A stretch of 64,000 bases of DNA, taken from positions 4,622,406-4,686,405 of the forward strand of contig NZ_CP151800.1 in assembly GCF_038449125.1 (NCBI RefSeq), given 5' to 3'. Numbering within the stretch: position 1 is the stretch's first letter; each line of letters begins with the position of its first letter. The DNA is from Kosakonia sp. BYX6. GTDB lineage: Bacteria > Pseudomonadota > Gammaproteobacteria > Enterobacterales > Enterobacteriaceae. The translations under genes were made by a program, and so were the position numbers. Shown piece after piece: positions 49,852-59,191 of the stretch. Below the pieces are notes generated by a model. The model ran no database searches. It saw only the letters and a list, made by a program, of their open reading frames with translations, and was not told where the DNA came from.

Positions 49852-50568
49852 TTAATGAACCAATGCATAGGTTTTACTAAATACGCCGCCATAATCATTT
49901 ATTGCATTAATTATTAGTTTCTTTCCTGTACCAGAAGGCGCTACCCATTGCGCAGCAGAATACGGTTTGATAATTCCTGTCGTTTTCACAGGCGTTTTTC
50001 GCTGACCATCTTCAATGAAGGCATTAACAATAGAAATGTGCCAGGGGCTCATGTTCTTAACGTCAATGGTTTTGCCTTGTAAGCTAACCTGCACATCGTC
50101 AAGCGAGTTATTTGCATTTCCTTTAAGACCTGAAGGACGATAAAAAATTTTTACCCGACTTTTTATCATCACAATGAGGCTATTTTTATCTTTATCGGTA
50201 GCTTTTTTTGCCGGGTACTGTAGGAAATTCAGCCAAAAAAGAGATTCGCGATCTTGTGGCAAATCTGCGCCGGTAAACTTCAACCGCAAAGAGTGCTTAA
50301 CGGTAGGATTGATACGAAAAATCGGCGGCATCACAATAAAAGGGGCATCTGCCGTTTCTGCTGTTGAATCCGGATTATTGATATCCGTCCATACCTGCAC
50401 TAAAACAGGATCGCCACCGGTGTTGGTGAAAACTAACGATTTTTCTTTAACATCAGATGGATAAACAATGCGCGTCCCCAGCATCATCACGCTTGCCGAT
50501 GCGTTGCTGAATGCGAGTGAAAGCAGAAGAAGCGAAAACAGAGCGGAAAATAATTTGTATTTTGGCAT
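49852..50568 (-). CDS. Periplasmic fimbrial chaperone
   Basis: PapD-like chaperone, 238 residues, signal peptide to about residue 25 (SNASA). Conserved Arg in MMLGTRIVYPSD and Lys in MIKSRVKIFYRP, with LPQDRESLFWLNFLQYP as the family signature; FGS-type short loop. It follows the major subunit gene by 51 bases and precedes the usher by 48. Base composition is noticeably AT-rich against the flanking core genes. Confidence 0.93.
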   Translation of the reverse strand: MPKYKLFSALFSLLLLSLAFSNASASVMMLGTRIVYPSDVKEKSLVFTNTGGDPVLVQVWTDINNPDSTAETADAPFIVMPPIFRINPTVKHSLRLKFTGADLPQDRESLFWLNFLQYPAKKATDKDKNSLIVMIKSRVKIFYRPSGLKGNANNSLDDVQVSLQGKTIDVKNMSPWHISIVNAFIEDGQRKTPVKTTGIIKPYSAAQWVAPSGTGKKLIINAINDYGGVFSKTYALVH

Positions 50569-50619
50569 GCTGATTTAAACCGCATTTAGGCGCTGCACAA
50601 GGCAGCGCCTTAAATAATA

Positions 50620-51159
50620 TTACAGGTAAGTCACGGCAAACTGCGCCTGTGCTTCAACGTTACCTGCAGTAGCAACACCTGTCGCAAAATAGCGAGCGGT
50701 CAGGTCATAAGTCGCGGAAAGATTGCTACCGCCGACAGACTGTTTGGCTGTTTCAACTTTATTATTTACAAAGTTCAGCTCAGTTGTGCCTTCCAACAGT
50801 TGGATCGCAACATTGGTTGCCGGAGCAGTAGTGGCGGTATTTTTCAGATTCTGGCCATCAATGTTATTCGCAACGAAAACAATGCCGGCACTGGTTAATT
50901 GCGGGCCGCAACCGGAAAGGGTCACGGTGAAAGGCGTATCTCCGGCCGTTGAGCCAGAGCTGGCGAGTTGGCTATTACTCACCGTAGGTAAAAGTACAAC
51001 TGGAGAAGTTGAGTTACCATCGATATCAATATTACAAGTTTGTTCGCTCACTTCGCCCATAAAACGTACTGTATTATTTGCGGTAGCAGCAAAAGCTGAG
51101 CTACTTAAACCAAGAGCAAAAATAGTGGCTGCCGTACAAAAGCTTTTCATCCTGAACAT
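50620..51159 (-). CDS. Major fimbrial subunit (type 1-like pilin)
   Basis: The 179-residue pilin has a signal peptide (cleaved after SSSAFA), a disulfide Cys pair (EQTCNIDIDG and LSGCGPQL), and the C-terminal donor-strand groove motif ending QAQFAVTYL with the penultimate Tyr of FimA-type subunits. The start at 51159 has GAGGTGA at proper distance; the inner MKSF start would lack a site. First gene of the operon, downstream of a long AT-rich leader. Confidence 0.92.
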   Translation of the reverse strand: MFRMKSFCTAATIFALGLSSSAFAATANNTVRFMGEVSEQTCNIDIDGNSTSPVVLLPTVSNSQLASSGSTAGDTPFTVTLSGCGPQLTSAGIVFVANNIDGQNLKNTATTAPATNVAIQLLEGTTELNFVNNKVETAKQSVGGSNLSATYDLTARYFATGVATAGNVEAQAQFAVTYL

Positions 51160-51503
51160 AAATCACCTCATGTTTATTTAGCGCAAAAAAAATGATTGAC
51201 TTAATCTCAATCACGATAATTCCTATTCAAAGTACAACGATATAAAGCGTCATGTAAAGACGTGAACACCTACGTAAAAATGAAATGAGCTTATTAATAT
51301 AGGAATAGCAAATAACACATCCAGGAACATTCGCGAAAATAATAGAAAAAGTGATCAATCAATTAAAAAACAGCAAGTTAATAAAAATCCAAAACCTTTA
51401 AAATGCGAGAAGACAACGTCTAAAATTTAATTAATCAGGCTTTAAATAAGAAATAGATCCGTTTAAAAATTAGAAAACGATAGATTTTCAAAATATTATG
51501 GAC

Positions 51504-51543
51504 GGGAAGGGTTAAGTAATATAAATGCGTCTTAACCTTTCCC
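51504..51543. repeat. Inverted repeat in the 416-base fimbrial leader gap
   Basis: GGGAAGGGTTAAG and CTTAACCTTTCCC pair with one mismatch around a 14-base loop, about 30 bases beyond the XRE-regulator stop on the minus strand. No T run follows in either direction. The rest of the AT-rich gap 51160-51575 shows no gene and no second copy of this repeat, so a simple invertible promoter is not evident. Confidence 0.6.
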
Positions 51544-51575
51544 AATGTTATGTGCAGTGAAAAGTGGAAATACAA

Positions 51576-52124
51576 TTAATTTTGCTCTGCCACCAAAATT
51601 GCTTGCGTATCTGGCTCCAGCGCTTTGAAGATATGTTCCCGATCGCCGGGGTAACAAATGTAATCCCCTTCGTTTAGCTCCTCGGGCGCGTCTGTCAGCC
51701 CAACCAGCGCACGACCTTGTGTCACAATAATGTGCTCGACTGAGCCAGCGGGATGCGGCTGCGAGACACGATCCGCGCCGGGCTGCGTCAGCAGAAGATA
51801 GATGTCGCGCCGCGCGCCGGGTGGGCAGGAAGCCAGTAATATGGCCTGATAATGCGCCAGTTCGGCGACGACTTTGGTCCCTTCCCCACGGCGGATCACC
51901 TGGGTTTTAGCTTTTTGTGGCTCCAGCAGTCGGGCAAAGGGAATATCCAATGCGACGCACAACGCCCACAGGGTTTCCAAACTAGGATTACCGTTTCCGG
52001 CTTCCAGCTGAGACAGCGTGGATTTCGCGATACCGGCGCGACGGGCAATTTCTGCCAATGAAAGACCGGTTCGCTGGCGTTCACGCACCAGGCTTTTGGC
52101 GATGATGCTGATGGGCTGTGTCAT
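51576..52124 (-). CDS. XRE-family regulator with cupin domain
   Basis: Transcription regulator, 182 residues: N-terminal Cro/C1 helix-turn-helix (LSLAEIARRAGIAKSTLSQL, about residues 22-41) and a C-terminal cupin sensor domain (about 108-178, with EHIIVTQGRALVGL and EGDYICYPGDREHIFKAL). Similar organisation is seen in SutR (YdcN) and PuuR. It is divergent from azlCD across a 102-base gap with a clear palindrome, so control of that exporter is likely. The effector is unknown, perhaps a branched-chain amino acid. Confidence 0.88.
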   Translation of the reverse strand: MTQPISIIAKSLVRERQRTGLSLAEIARRAGIAKSTLSQLEAGNGNPSLETLWALCVALDIPFARLLEPQKAKTQVIRRGEGTKVVAELAHYQAILLASCPPGARRDIYLLLTQPGADRVSQPHPAGSVEHIIVTQGRALVGLTDAPEELNEGDYICYPGDREHIFKALEPDTQAILVAEQN

Positions 52125-52136
52125 ACACGACCTCAG

Positions 52137-52154
52137 TGTTCATTTAATCGAACA
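52137..52154. promoter_or_regulatory. Palindromic operator between the XRE regulator and azlC
   Basis: TGTTC-ATTTAATC-GAACA is a perfect five-base-arm palindrome, 13 bases from the regulator start. Further TTCG/GAAC-type half-sites occur at 52150-52162 (GAACAATACGTTC) and near 52205 (TGTTCG). A TATAAT hexamer at 52192-52197 probably belongs to the azlC promoter. The regulator's binding here is inferred. Confidence 0.6.
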
Positions 52155-52226
52155 ATACGTTCGTCTTGTAAAACGGCTTAGATGTGTTCATTATAATGGA
52201 TACATGTTCGATATGGCGAAAAAGAG

Positions 52227-52889
52227 ATGTTTAAACGACACTTCGCGTCCCTTGGGGGCGACACCATAAAAGCAATTTTCCTTGTTTGTCTGGCCGTCGG
52301 TGTTGTTGCCGTTTCGTATGGATCGCTAGCAATGGCTTACGGCTTCCCACTTTGGGTTCCGCTTGCGCTCTCGATGCTGGTGCTGGCTGGCGCCTCCGAA
52401 TTTATGTTTATCGGCATTGTCGCCAGCGGCGGCAATCCACTGGCGGCGGCGGTTGCCGGGCTGTTAGTGAACGCTCGCCATGTGCCGTTTGGCGTGACGG
52501 TGCGTGAACTAGTCGGTACGCGCGCCGTCAGTTTGCTGGGCTGCCACATTATGAACGACGAAAGCGTAGTGTTCGGGTTATCGCAACCCACACCAGAACA
52601 ACGCAAAGCCGCCTACTGGCTATGCGGATTGGGCGTTGCGCTATTGTGGCCCGCCGGTGTGCTGATCGGCGCATCGGTTGGCAAACTGCTCCCCGCACCA
52701 GAAACCATCGGGTTAGATGCCGTTTTCCCGGCTATTTTGCTGGCGCTGGTATTACCGGCACTGAAAAAGCGAACCACATTCGTGCGCGCGTCGAGCGGCG
52801 CGGTGTTGTCGCTTGCCGCTGTGCCGTTTGCGCCGGTGGGCTTGCCGGTGCTGCTTTCATTACTGGGTTTACTGACGAGGAAGAAATAA
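52227..52889 (+). CDS. azlC: AzlC-family amino-acid exporter large subunit
   Basis: Inner-membrane protein of the branched-chain amino-acid exporter (LIV-E) family, 220 residues with about seven membrane segments and the family motifs LAGASEFMFIGIVASGGNPL and LLVNARHVPFGVTVREL. Members export leucine, isoleucine, valine or analogues together with AzlD. Its stop overlaps the azlD start (TAATG). It differs from E. coli YgaZ and is divergent from an XRE-cupin regulator. Substrate inferred from family only. Confidence 0.85.
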   Translation: MFKRHFASLGGDTIKAIFLVCLAVGVVAVSYGSLAMAYGFPLWVPLALSMLVLAGASEFMFIGIVASGGNPLAAAVAGLLVNARHVPFGVTVRELVGTRAVSLLGCHIMNDESVVFGLSQPTPEQRKAAYWLCGLGVALLWPAGVLIGASVGKLLPAPETIGLDAVFPAILLALVLPALKKRTTFVRASSGAVLSLAAVPFAPVGLPVLLSLLGLLTRKK

Positions 52890-53212
52890 TGGCCAGTGTT
52901 GCGCTTACTGTCGGCGGCATCGCCATCCTTTCCATCGGCACTTACTTAATGCGCTTCGGCGGCGCGAAACTGGGTAGCCGGTTGGCGCTGTCTGAGCGCT
53001 CACAAGCGCTGCTGTCCGATGCGGCAACAACCTTACTGTTTGCGGTCGCGCTGGCGTCCATGTTGTATGAGGGCGATCATTTCGCCGGAATGGCGCGGGT
53101 GTTGGGCGTCGCTTTCGCGCTATTTCTCGCCTGGCGGAAGATGCCACTGATTGTGGTGATTCTCTCTGCGGCGCTGGTCACGGCGCTGCTGCGCCTGGCG
53201 GGGCTTCATTAA
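52889..53212 (+). CDS. azlD: AzlD-family amino-acid exporter small subunit
   Basis: Partner of AzlC, 107 residues with three to four membrane segments, start MASVALTVGGIAILSIGTYL followed by the family's MRFGGAKLG stretch and C-terminal LPLIVVI-like MPLIVVILSAALVTALLRLA. The start codon overlaps the azlC stop, indicating coupled translation. Confidence 0.83.
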   Translation: MASVALTVGGIAILSIGTYLMRFGGAKLGSRLALSERSQALLSDAATTLLFAVALASMLYEGDHFAGMARVLGVAFALFLAWRKMPLIVVILSAALVTALLRLAGLH

Positions 53213-53219
53213 GAAGGCA

Positions 53220-53247
53220 CAAAAAAAGCGCCCGAGGGCGCTCTTTC
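53220..53247 (-). terminator. Rho-independent terminator between azlD and the YhcN-like gene
   Basis: AAAAAAGCGCCC pairs with GGGCGCTCTTT around a GA centre, 8 bases beyond azlD and about 16 beyond the convergent small gene. The T run on the minus strand favours use by the YhcN-like gene, the A/T flanks allow both. Confidence 0.85.
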
Positions 53248-53263
53248 GACAGTACTGCGTGGC

Positions 53264-53476
53264 TTATTTGGTCAGTTCAGCCGTCATATGAACTTGGTTG
53301 CCGTTATAGGCTTCGGTGATCTGGTAAGAAGAAGCACCCGCCTGCTGAGCCTGCGCGGCGATTTTTGCTTCAGCACCGCTGAGCGTAGTGTCGGTTGCGG
53401 TTACAGACTGTGCAGCGAAAGTACCGAAAGACGTAGCGAGAGCGATAACTGCAACAAAAGTTTTGATGTTTTTCAT
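53264..53476 (-). CDS. YhcN/BhsA/McbA-family small periplasmic protein
   Basis: The 70-residue protein has a signal peptide (MKNIKTFVAVIALATSFGTF, cleavage after AA) and a DUF1471 domain with the hallmark GAEAKIAAQAQQAGASSYQI and a C-terminal HMTAELTK. Relatives affect stress tolerance and biofilm formation in E. coli; the role of this one is unknown. The start at 53476 is chosen because the upstream extension lacks signal-peptide character. It has its own terminator. Confidence 0.88.
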   Translation of the reverse strand: MKNIKTFVAVIALATSFGTFAAQSVTATDTTLSGAEAKIAAQAQQAGASSYQITEAYNGNQVHMTAELTK

Positions 53477-53602
53477 GATATAAACCCTTACGTTAATTTG
53501 TTTGAGCGAGGCGCTGTGCCTCAATGAGATAAATAGTAGACCTCATTACTCACAACAAAAAGCGGAAGGATTTGCTGTCATCTTTCAAAATTTTTGATTG
53601 TT

Positions 53603-54439
53603 TTATAAACCGATTAAACGCTGCGGATGAGTATAGATTGTCGCCCTGCCCGGTTTGCAAAAGCCCACCAGCGTCAGGTTGCAGCGCTGCGCCACTTCCA
53701 CCGCCAGCGTTGTCGCCGCAGAGACCGCAAACAGGATCTCAACGCCGCACATGGCAGACTTTTGCACCATCTCATAACTGGCGCGGCTGGAAACCAGCAC
53801 CACCCCGGACGACCAGTTTTCCCTTTCCCGCGCGCGATGCCCCAGCAATTTATCCAGTGCGACATGGCGGCCAACGTCTTCATGCCCGCCCACCAGCTCG
53901 CCAGAAGGCAACATCCAGGCGGCAGCGTGAGTGCAGCCGGTTAATTGGCCGACGGGTTGAAAGTCGGTTAAATGCGCCAGCCCGCTATCCAAAGACGCCA
54001 AATCAAAGGTCTGGGTGAAGGGCAGCGGCGCGATCGGTTTACCGATATCATCAAGCTGCTCGACACCGCACACCCCGCAGCCGGTGCGTCCGGCTAGCGC
54101 GCGTCGGCGCTCTTTCAGCCCCATAAAGCGGCGGCTGGAAAGCTCGATCTGCACCTCTAACCCGTTACAGGATGGCACCACGTCCATGCCATAAATTTCG
54201 GAAGGGTTTTCGATAATCCCTTCGGATAAGGAGAAGCCGATCGCAAAGTCTTCGAGATCTTTGGGCGACACCATCATCACCACATGCGAAATGCCGTTAT
54301 AGACCAGCGCAACGGGAACCTCTTCCGCCAGCATGTCCGGCTGCGCCTGCTGCAAATCATCGCGTTTCCACAGCGAGACCTGACGCGCGCCTGTGACCGA
54401 TGTTGCATTTTTGTGCTTTTTAGTGTGCAAATTGTTCAC
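53603..54439 (-). CDS. fdhD: Formate dehydrogenase sulfurtransferase FdhD
   Basis: Transfers sulfur from IscS to the molybdenum cofactor of formate dehydrogenases, which is essential for FdoG activity. The 278-residue protein has the essential CGVCG motif (residues about 122-126), [20 protein letters not shown] before it, and C-terminal segments [17 protein letters not shown] and [20 protein letters not shown] that bind the cofactor. Divergent from fdoG, the target of its activity. Confidence 0.97.
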   Translation of the reverse strand: MNNLHTKKHKNATSVTGARQVSLWKRDDLQQAQPDMLAEEVPVALVYNGISHVVMMVSPKDLEDFAIGFSLSEGIIENPSEIYGMDVVPSCNGLEVQIELSSRRFMGLKERRRALAGRTGCGVCGVEQLDDIGKPIAPLPFTQTFDLASLDSGLAHLTDFQPVGQLTGCTHAAAWMLPSGELVGGHEDVGRHVALDKLLGHRARERENWSSGVVLVSSRASYEMVQKSAMCGVEILFAVSAATTLAVEVAQRCNLTLVGFCKPGRATIYTHPQRLIGL

Positions 54440-54593
54440 TTTGTCTTAACCACCTTCGAACAAGCTTACCAACATTGTGGTATCCTCAGCGCATATCCGT
54501 CGGGAAAAGAGGGATAATTAGCAATTCTGAACCTTTGCGAAAATCACCGCAAAGAAAAAAAAGATAAGAGTAATGTCAACCCAGGAGCAAACC

Positions 54594-57500
54594 ATGCAGG
54601 TCAGCAGAAGGCAGTTCTTTAAGATCTGCGCTGGCGGTATGGCAGGTACAACGGCTGCAGCATTGGGCTTTGCCCCAAACATCGCGCTGGCGGAAACTCG
54701 GCAATATAAATTGCTGCGTACCCGCGAAACCCGTAATACCTGCACATATTGTTCTGTCGGCTGTGGGCTATTGATGTATAGCCTCGGCGACGGTGCAAAA
54801 AACGCCAAAGCGTCAATCTTCCATATCGAAGGCGATCCGGACCATCCGGTAAGCCGTGGGGCGCTCTGCCCGAAAGGCGCGGGTCTGGTGGATTTCATCC
54901 ACTCCGAAAGCCGTCTCAAATACCCGGAATATCGCGCGCCAGGTTCCGATAAGTGGCAACGCATCACGTGGGATGATGCTTTTGATCGCATCGCCAAATT
55001 GATGAAAGCCGATCGCGACGCCAACTATATCGCGCAGAACGCCGAAGGTACCACCGTCAACCGCTGGCTGAGCACCGGGATGCTGTGCGCATCCGCTTCC
55101 AGTAATGAAACCGGCTACTTAACGCAAAAATTTACCCGCGCACTCGGCATGTTAGCCGTCGACAACCAGGCGCGTGTCTGACACGGACCAACGGTAGCAA
55201 GTCTTGCTCCAACGTTTGGTCGCGGTGCGATGACCAACCACTGGGTCGACATGAAAAACGCCAACCTTATCATTGTGATGGGGGGGAACGCGGCAGAAGC
55301 GCATCCGGTGGGATTCCGCTGGGCGATGGAAGCCAAGATCCATAATGGCGCGAAGCTGATTGTTATCGATCCGCGCTTTACGCGTACCGCCTCTGTTGCG
55401 GATTTTTATACGCCGATTCGTTCCGGTACTGACATTGCCTTCCTGTCAGGCGTGTTGCTGTACCTGATGACCAACGAAAAATACAACCGCGAATACACCG
55501 AGGCCTACACCAACGCCAGCCTAATCGTGCGTGAAGATTTTGGCTTCGACGATGGCCTGTTCACCGGCTATGACGCGGATAAACGTAAATACGACAAAAC
55601 CAGCTGGAACTACGAACTGGATGAGAAAGGTTTCGCCAAACGCGACACCACGCTCAGCCATCCGCGCTGCGTGTGGAACCTGCTGAAAGAGCACGTTTCA
55701 CGCTATACGCCGGACGTAGTGGAAAACATCTGCGGGACGCCAAAAGCGGATTTCCTGAAGGTGTGCGAATACATCGCCGAAACCAGTGTGCATGATAAAA
55801 CCGCCTCGTTCCTTTATGCACTGGGTTGGACGCAGCACTCTGTTGGCGCGCAAAACATTCGCACCATGGCAATGATCCAGTTGCTGCTCGGCAATATGGG
55901 AATGGCAGGCGGCGGCGTGAACGCCCTGCGCGGTCACTCCAACATTCAGGGGCTGACGGATCTTGGCCTGCTGTCGCAAAGCCTGCCGGGCTATATGACG
56001 CTGCCAAGCGAAAAACAGACCGACCTCCAGACATACCTTGCCGCCAACACGCCAAAACCGCTGCTGGAAGGCCAGGTGAACTACTGGGGTAACTATCCGA
56101 AATTCTTCGTTTCGATGATGAAAGCCTTCTTTGGTGACAAAGCGACGGCGGAGAACAGCTGGGGCTTTGACTGGCTGCCGAAGTGGGACAAAGGTTACGA
56201 CGTTTTGCAGTACTTCGACATGATGTACAAAGGTCAGGTGAACGGTTATCTGTGCCAGGGCTTTAATCCGGTGGCGTCGTTCCCGAACAAAAACAAGGTA
56301 GTTGCCGCGCTGTCGAAGCTGAAATTCCTTGTCACCATCGATCCGCTGAACACTGAAACCTCAACGTTCTGGCAGAACCACGGCGAGCAGAATGATGTCG
56401 ATCCGTCGACAATCCAGACCGAAGTGTTCCGTCTGCCTTCTACCTGCTTCGCCGAAGAGAACGGTTCAATCGTTAACTCCGGTCGCTGGTTGCAGTGGCA
56501 CTGGAAAGGCGCGGATGGTCCGGGCGAAGCGGTAACCGATGGCGAAATCCTCGCCGGTATCTTTACGCGCCTGCGTAAGATGTATGCCGAAGAGGGTGGC
56601 GCGTGTCCGGAACAGGTGCTGAATATGACCTGGAACTACTCCACGCCGCATGAACCGGCTTCCGAAGAAGTGGCGATGGAGAGCAACGGCAAAGCGCTGG
56701 CGGATATTACCGACCCGGCAACGGGCGCGGTGATCGTCAAAAAAGGCCAGCAGCTGAGTTCGTTCGCGCAGCTGCGTGATGACGGCACAACCTCCAGTGG
56801 TTGCTGGATTTTCGCCGGTAGCTGGACGCCGGAAGGCAACCAGATGGCGCGCCGTGATAACTCTGACCCGTCGGGCCTCGGCAATACGCTAGGCTGGGCA
56901 TGGGCGTGGCCGCTCAACCGCCGCATTCTTTACAACCGCGCGTCGGCGGATCCGCAGGGTAAACCGTGGGATGCCAAACGCCAGTTGCTGAAATGGGACG
57001 GCGCGAAATGGGGCGGCGTGGATATTCCGGACTACAGCACCGCCGCACCTGGCAGTGAAGTGGGGCCGTTTATCATGCAACCTGAAGGTCTGGGCCGCCT
57101 GTTTGCCCTCGATAAGATGGCGGAAGGGCCGTTCCCGGAACACTACGAGCCGTTTGAAACGCCGCTGGGGACTAACCCGCTGCATCCGAATGTTATCTCG
57201 AACCCGGCCGCCCGTGTCTTTAAAGACGACATGGACGCGATGGGCAAAGCGGATAAGTTCCCGTATGTCGGTACCACGTACCGCCTGACCGAGCATTTCC
57301 ACTACTGGACCAAGCACGCGCTGCTTAACGCCATCGCGCAGCCGGAACAGTTTGTGGAGATCGGTGAAAAACTGGCGGGCAAGCTGGGCATTGTTCAGGG
57401 CGACACCGTGCGCGTCTCCTCCAACCGAGGCTATATCAAAGCCAAGGCGGTGGTGACCAAACGTATTCGCACGCTGAAAGTGGACGGCAAAGATATCGAT

Positions 57501-57644
57501 ACTATCGGCATTCCTATTCACTGGGGTTATGAAGGTGTGGCGAAGAAAGGCTTTATCGCTAACACGCTGACGCCGTTTGTCGGTGATGCGAATACCCAAA
57601 CGCCAGAGTTTAAGGCGTTCCTGGTGAACGTGGAAAAGGTGTAA
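54594..57644 (+). CDS. fdoG: Formate dehydrogenase-O major subunit, selenocysteine enzyme
   Basis: Periplasmic catalytic subunit that oxidises formate to CO2 in respiration. The 1016 residues include a Tat signal (SRRQFFK, to about residue 33), a 4Fe-4S motif CTYCSVGCG with a fourth Cys in GALCPKG, and a bis-MGD molybdopterin domain. The frame contains TGA at 55179-55181, codon 196, read as selenocysteine (VDNQARV-U-HGPTVA); the SECIS hairpin follows. Reading through gives exactly the E. coli FdoG length. CAGGAG seven bases upstream fixes the start at 54594. It is exported with FdoH through Tat. Confidence 0.97.
55179..55215 (+). promoter_or_regulatory. SECIS element and selenocysteine codon of fdoG
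   Basis: After the TGA, GGAGCAAG-type stems GGTAGCAAG and CTTGCTCC flank a GTCT apex, the hairpin bound by SelB in E. coli formate dehydrogenase mRNAs. It lies about 11 bases after the UGA as bacterial SECIS elements require. selA, selB and selC are outside the window. Confidence 0.9.
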
Positions 57645-57656
57645 CGGAGACGACTT

Positions 57657-58559
57657 ATGGCTTATCAATCGCAAGACATCATCCGTCGTTCCGCGACTAA
57701 CGGTTTCACTCCCGCGCCACAGGCGCGGGATCACCAGCAGGAAGTGGCGAAGCTTATCGACGTCACCACCTGTATTGGCTGTAAAGCCTGTCAGGTGGCC
57801 TGTTCTGAGTGGAACGACATTCGTGATGAAGTGGGGCATAACGTCGGGGTATATGACAACCCGGCGGATTTGACCGCGAAATCATGGACGGTTATGCGTT
57901 TCTCGGAAGTAGAGCAGAACGACAAACTGGAGTGGCTGATCCGTAAAGATGGCTGCATGCACTGCGCCGATCCTGGCTGCCTGAAAGCATGTCCGTCAGA
58001 AGGGGCTATCATTCAGTATGCCAACGGCATTGTCGACTTCCAGTCTGAGCAGTGCATTGGCTGCGGTTACTGCATCGCCGGGTGTCCGTTCGATGTGCCG
58101 CGTCTGAATCCGGAAGACAACCGCGTCTACAAATGTACGCTGTGCGTCGACCGCGTTACCGTGGGCCAGGAACCGGCTTGTGTGAAAACCTGCCCGACCG
58201 GCGCTATCCACTTTGGCTCCAAAGAGGATATGAAAACGTTGGCCGGCGAGCGTGTAGAAGAGCTGAAAACCCGCGGTTACGATAACGCAGGTCTGTACGA
58301 TCCGGCGGGCGTTGGCGGTACGCACGTAATGTATGTGCTGCATCATGCCGACAAGCCGAATCTGTATCACGGCCTGCCGGAAAACCCGCAGATCAGCGCA
58401 ACCGTGAAGTTCTGGAAAGGTATCTGGAAACCTCTTGCGGCGGTCGGCTTTGCTGCGACCTTCGCTGCCAGCATCTTCCACTATGTCGGTGTCGGTCCGA
58501 ACCGCGCAGAAGAGGAAGACGATAATCTGCATGAAGAGAAAGACGAGGTGCGCAAATGA
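57657..58559 (+). CDS. fdoH: Formate dehydrogenase-O iron-sulfur subunit
   Basis: Electron-transfer subunit with four 4Fe-4S clusters. The 300-residue protein shows Cys clusters [14 protein letters not shown] near residue 40, [19 protein letters not shown] near 101, [16 protein letters not shown] near 134 and CTLCVDRV...[10 protein letters not shown] near 162-185. A single C-terminal membrane anchor lies near 258-280 ([20 protein letters not shown]). It lies 12 bases after fdoG and overlaps fdoI by four. Confidence 0.98.
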   Translation: MAYQSQDIIRRSATNGFTPAPQARDHQQEVAKLIDVTTCIGCKACQVACSEWNDIRDEVGHNVGVYDNPADLTAKSWTVMRFSEVEQNDKLEWLIRKDGCMHCADPGCLKACPSEGAIIQYANGIVDFQSEQCIGCGYCIAGCPFDVPRLNPEDNRVYKCTLCVDRVTVGQEPACVKTCPTGAIHFGSKEDMKTLAGERVEELKTRGYDNAGLYDPAGVGGTHVMYVLHHADKPNLYHGLPENPQISATVKFWKGIWKPLAAVGFAATFAASIFHYVGVGPNRAEEEDDNLHEEKDEVRK

Positions 58560-59191
58560 AAAGACGTGACACCATCGTGCGCTACACGGCTCCCGAGCGC
58601 ATCAACCACTGGGTCACCGCCTTCTGCTTCGTGCTGGCGTCGGTGAGCGGGCTGGGGTTTTTCTTCCCCTCCTTCAATTGGTTGATGAACATTCTGGGGA
58701 CGCCGCAGCTGGCGCGCATTCTCCATCCGTTTGTCGGCGTGGTCATGTTCGCGTCATTTATAATCATGTTTTTCCGCTATTGGCACCATAACCTCATCAA
58801 TAGGGATGATATCTTTTGGGCGAAGAATATTCGTAAGATCGTCGTCAATGAGGAAGTGGGCGACACCGGGCGCTATAATTTCGGTCAGAAGTGTGTGTTC
58901 TGGGCGGCGATTATTTTCCTGGTGTTGTTGCTGGCAAGCGGCGTGGTTATCTGGCGTCCTTACTTCGCCCCCGCATTTCCGATTCCGGTGATCCGATTAG
59001 CGTTGATGGTGCATTCATTTGCCGCAGTCGCGTTAATTGTGGTTATCATGGTGCATATTTACGCCGCCTTGTGGGTGAAAGGCACCATAACTGCAATGGT
59101 GGAAGGCTGGGTTACCAGCACGTGGGCCAAAAAGCATCATCCGCGCTGGTACCGAGAAGTTCGCAAGACAACGGAAAAATCGACTGAATGA
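58556..59191 (+). CDS. fdoI: Formate dehydrogenase-O cytochrome b556 subunit
   Basis: Membrane anchor that carries haem b and reduces quinone. The 211-residue protein has four membrane helices, conserved haem-ligand His residues ([11 protein letters not shown] near 18, [10 protein letters not shown] near 57, [10 protein letters not shown] near 155, VHIYAALW near 169). Starts within the fdoH stop (ATGA) and overlaps fdhE. Electrons from formate pass to the menaquinone or ubiquinone pool, linked by menA elsewhere in this window. Confidence 0.97.
   Translation: MKRRDTIVRYTAPERINHWVTAFCFVLASVSGLGFFFPSFNWLMNILGTPQLARILHPFVGVVMFASFIIMFFRYWHHNLINRDDIFWAKNIRKIVVNEEVGDTGRYNFGQKCVFWAAIIFLVLLLASGVVIWRPYFAPAFPIPVIRLALMVHSFAAVALIVVIMVHIYAALWVKGTITAMVEGWVTSTWAKKHHPRWYREVRKTTEKSTE

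Noticed and set aside
51160-51575. Invertible promoter (fimS-like switch) for the fimbrial operon
   Set aside because: Only one inverted repeat pair close together was found, no flanking pair around the promoter and no recombinase gene nearby.
54573-55230. Apparent split of fdoG into two open frames, as if a pseudogene
   Set aside because: The interrupting TGA is at the conserved selenocysteine position with a SECIS hairpin, and the combined length equals that of E. coli FdoG.
56889-57839. 316-residue minus-strand frame opposite fdoG/fdoH
   Set aside because: Antisense shadow crossing two coupled genes, no start signals.
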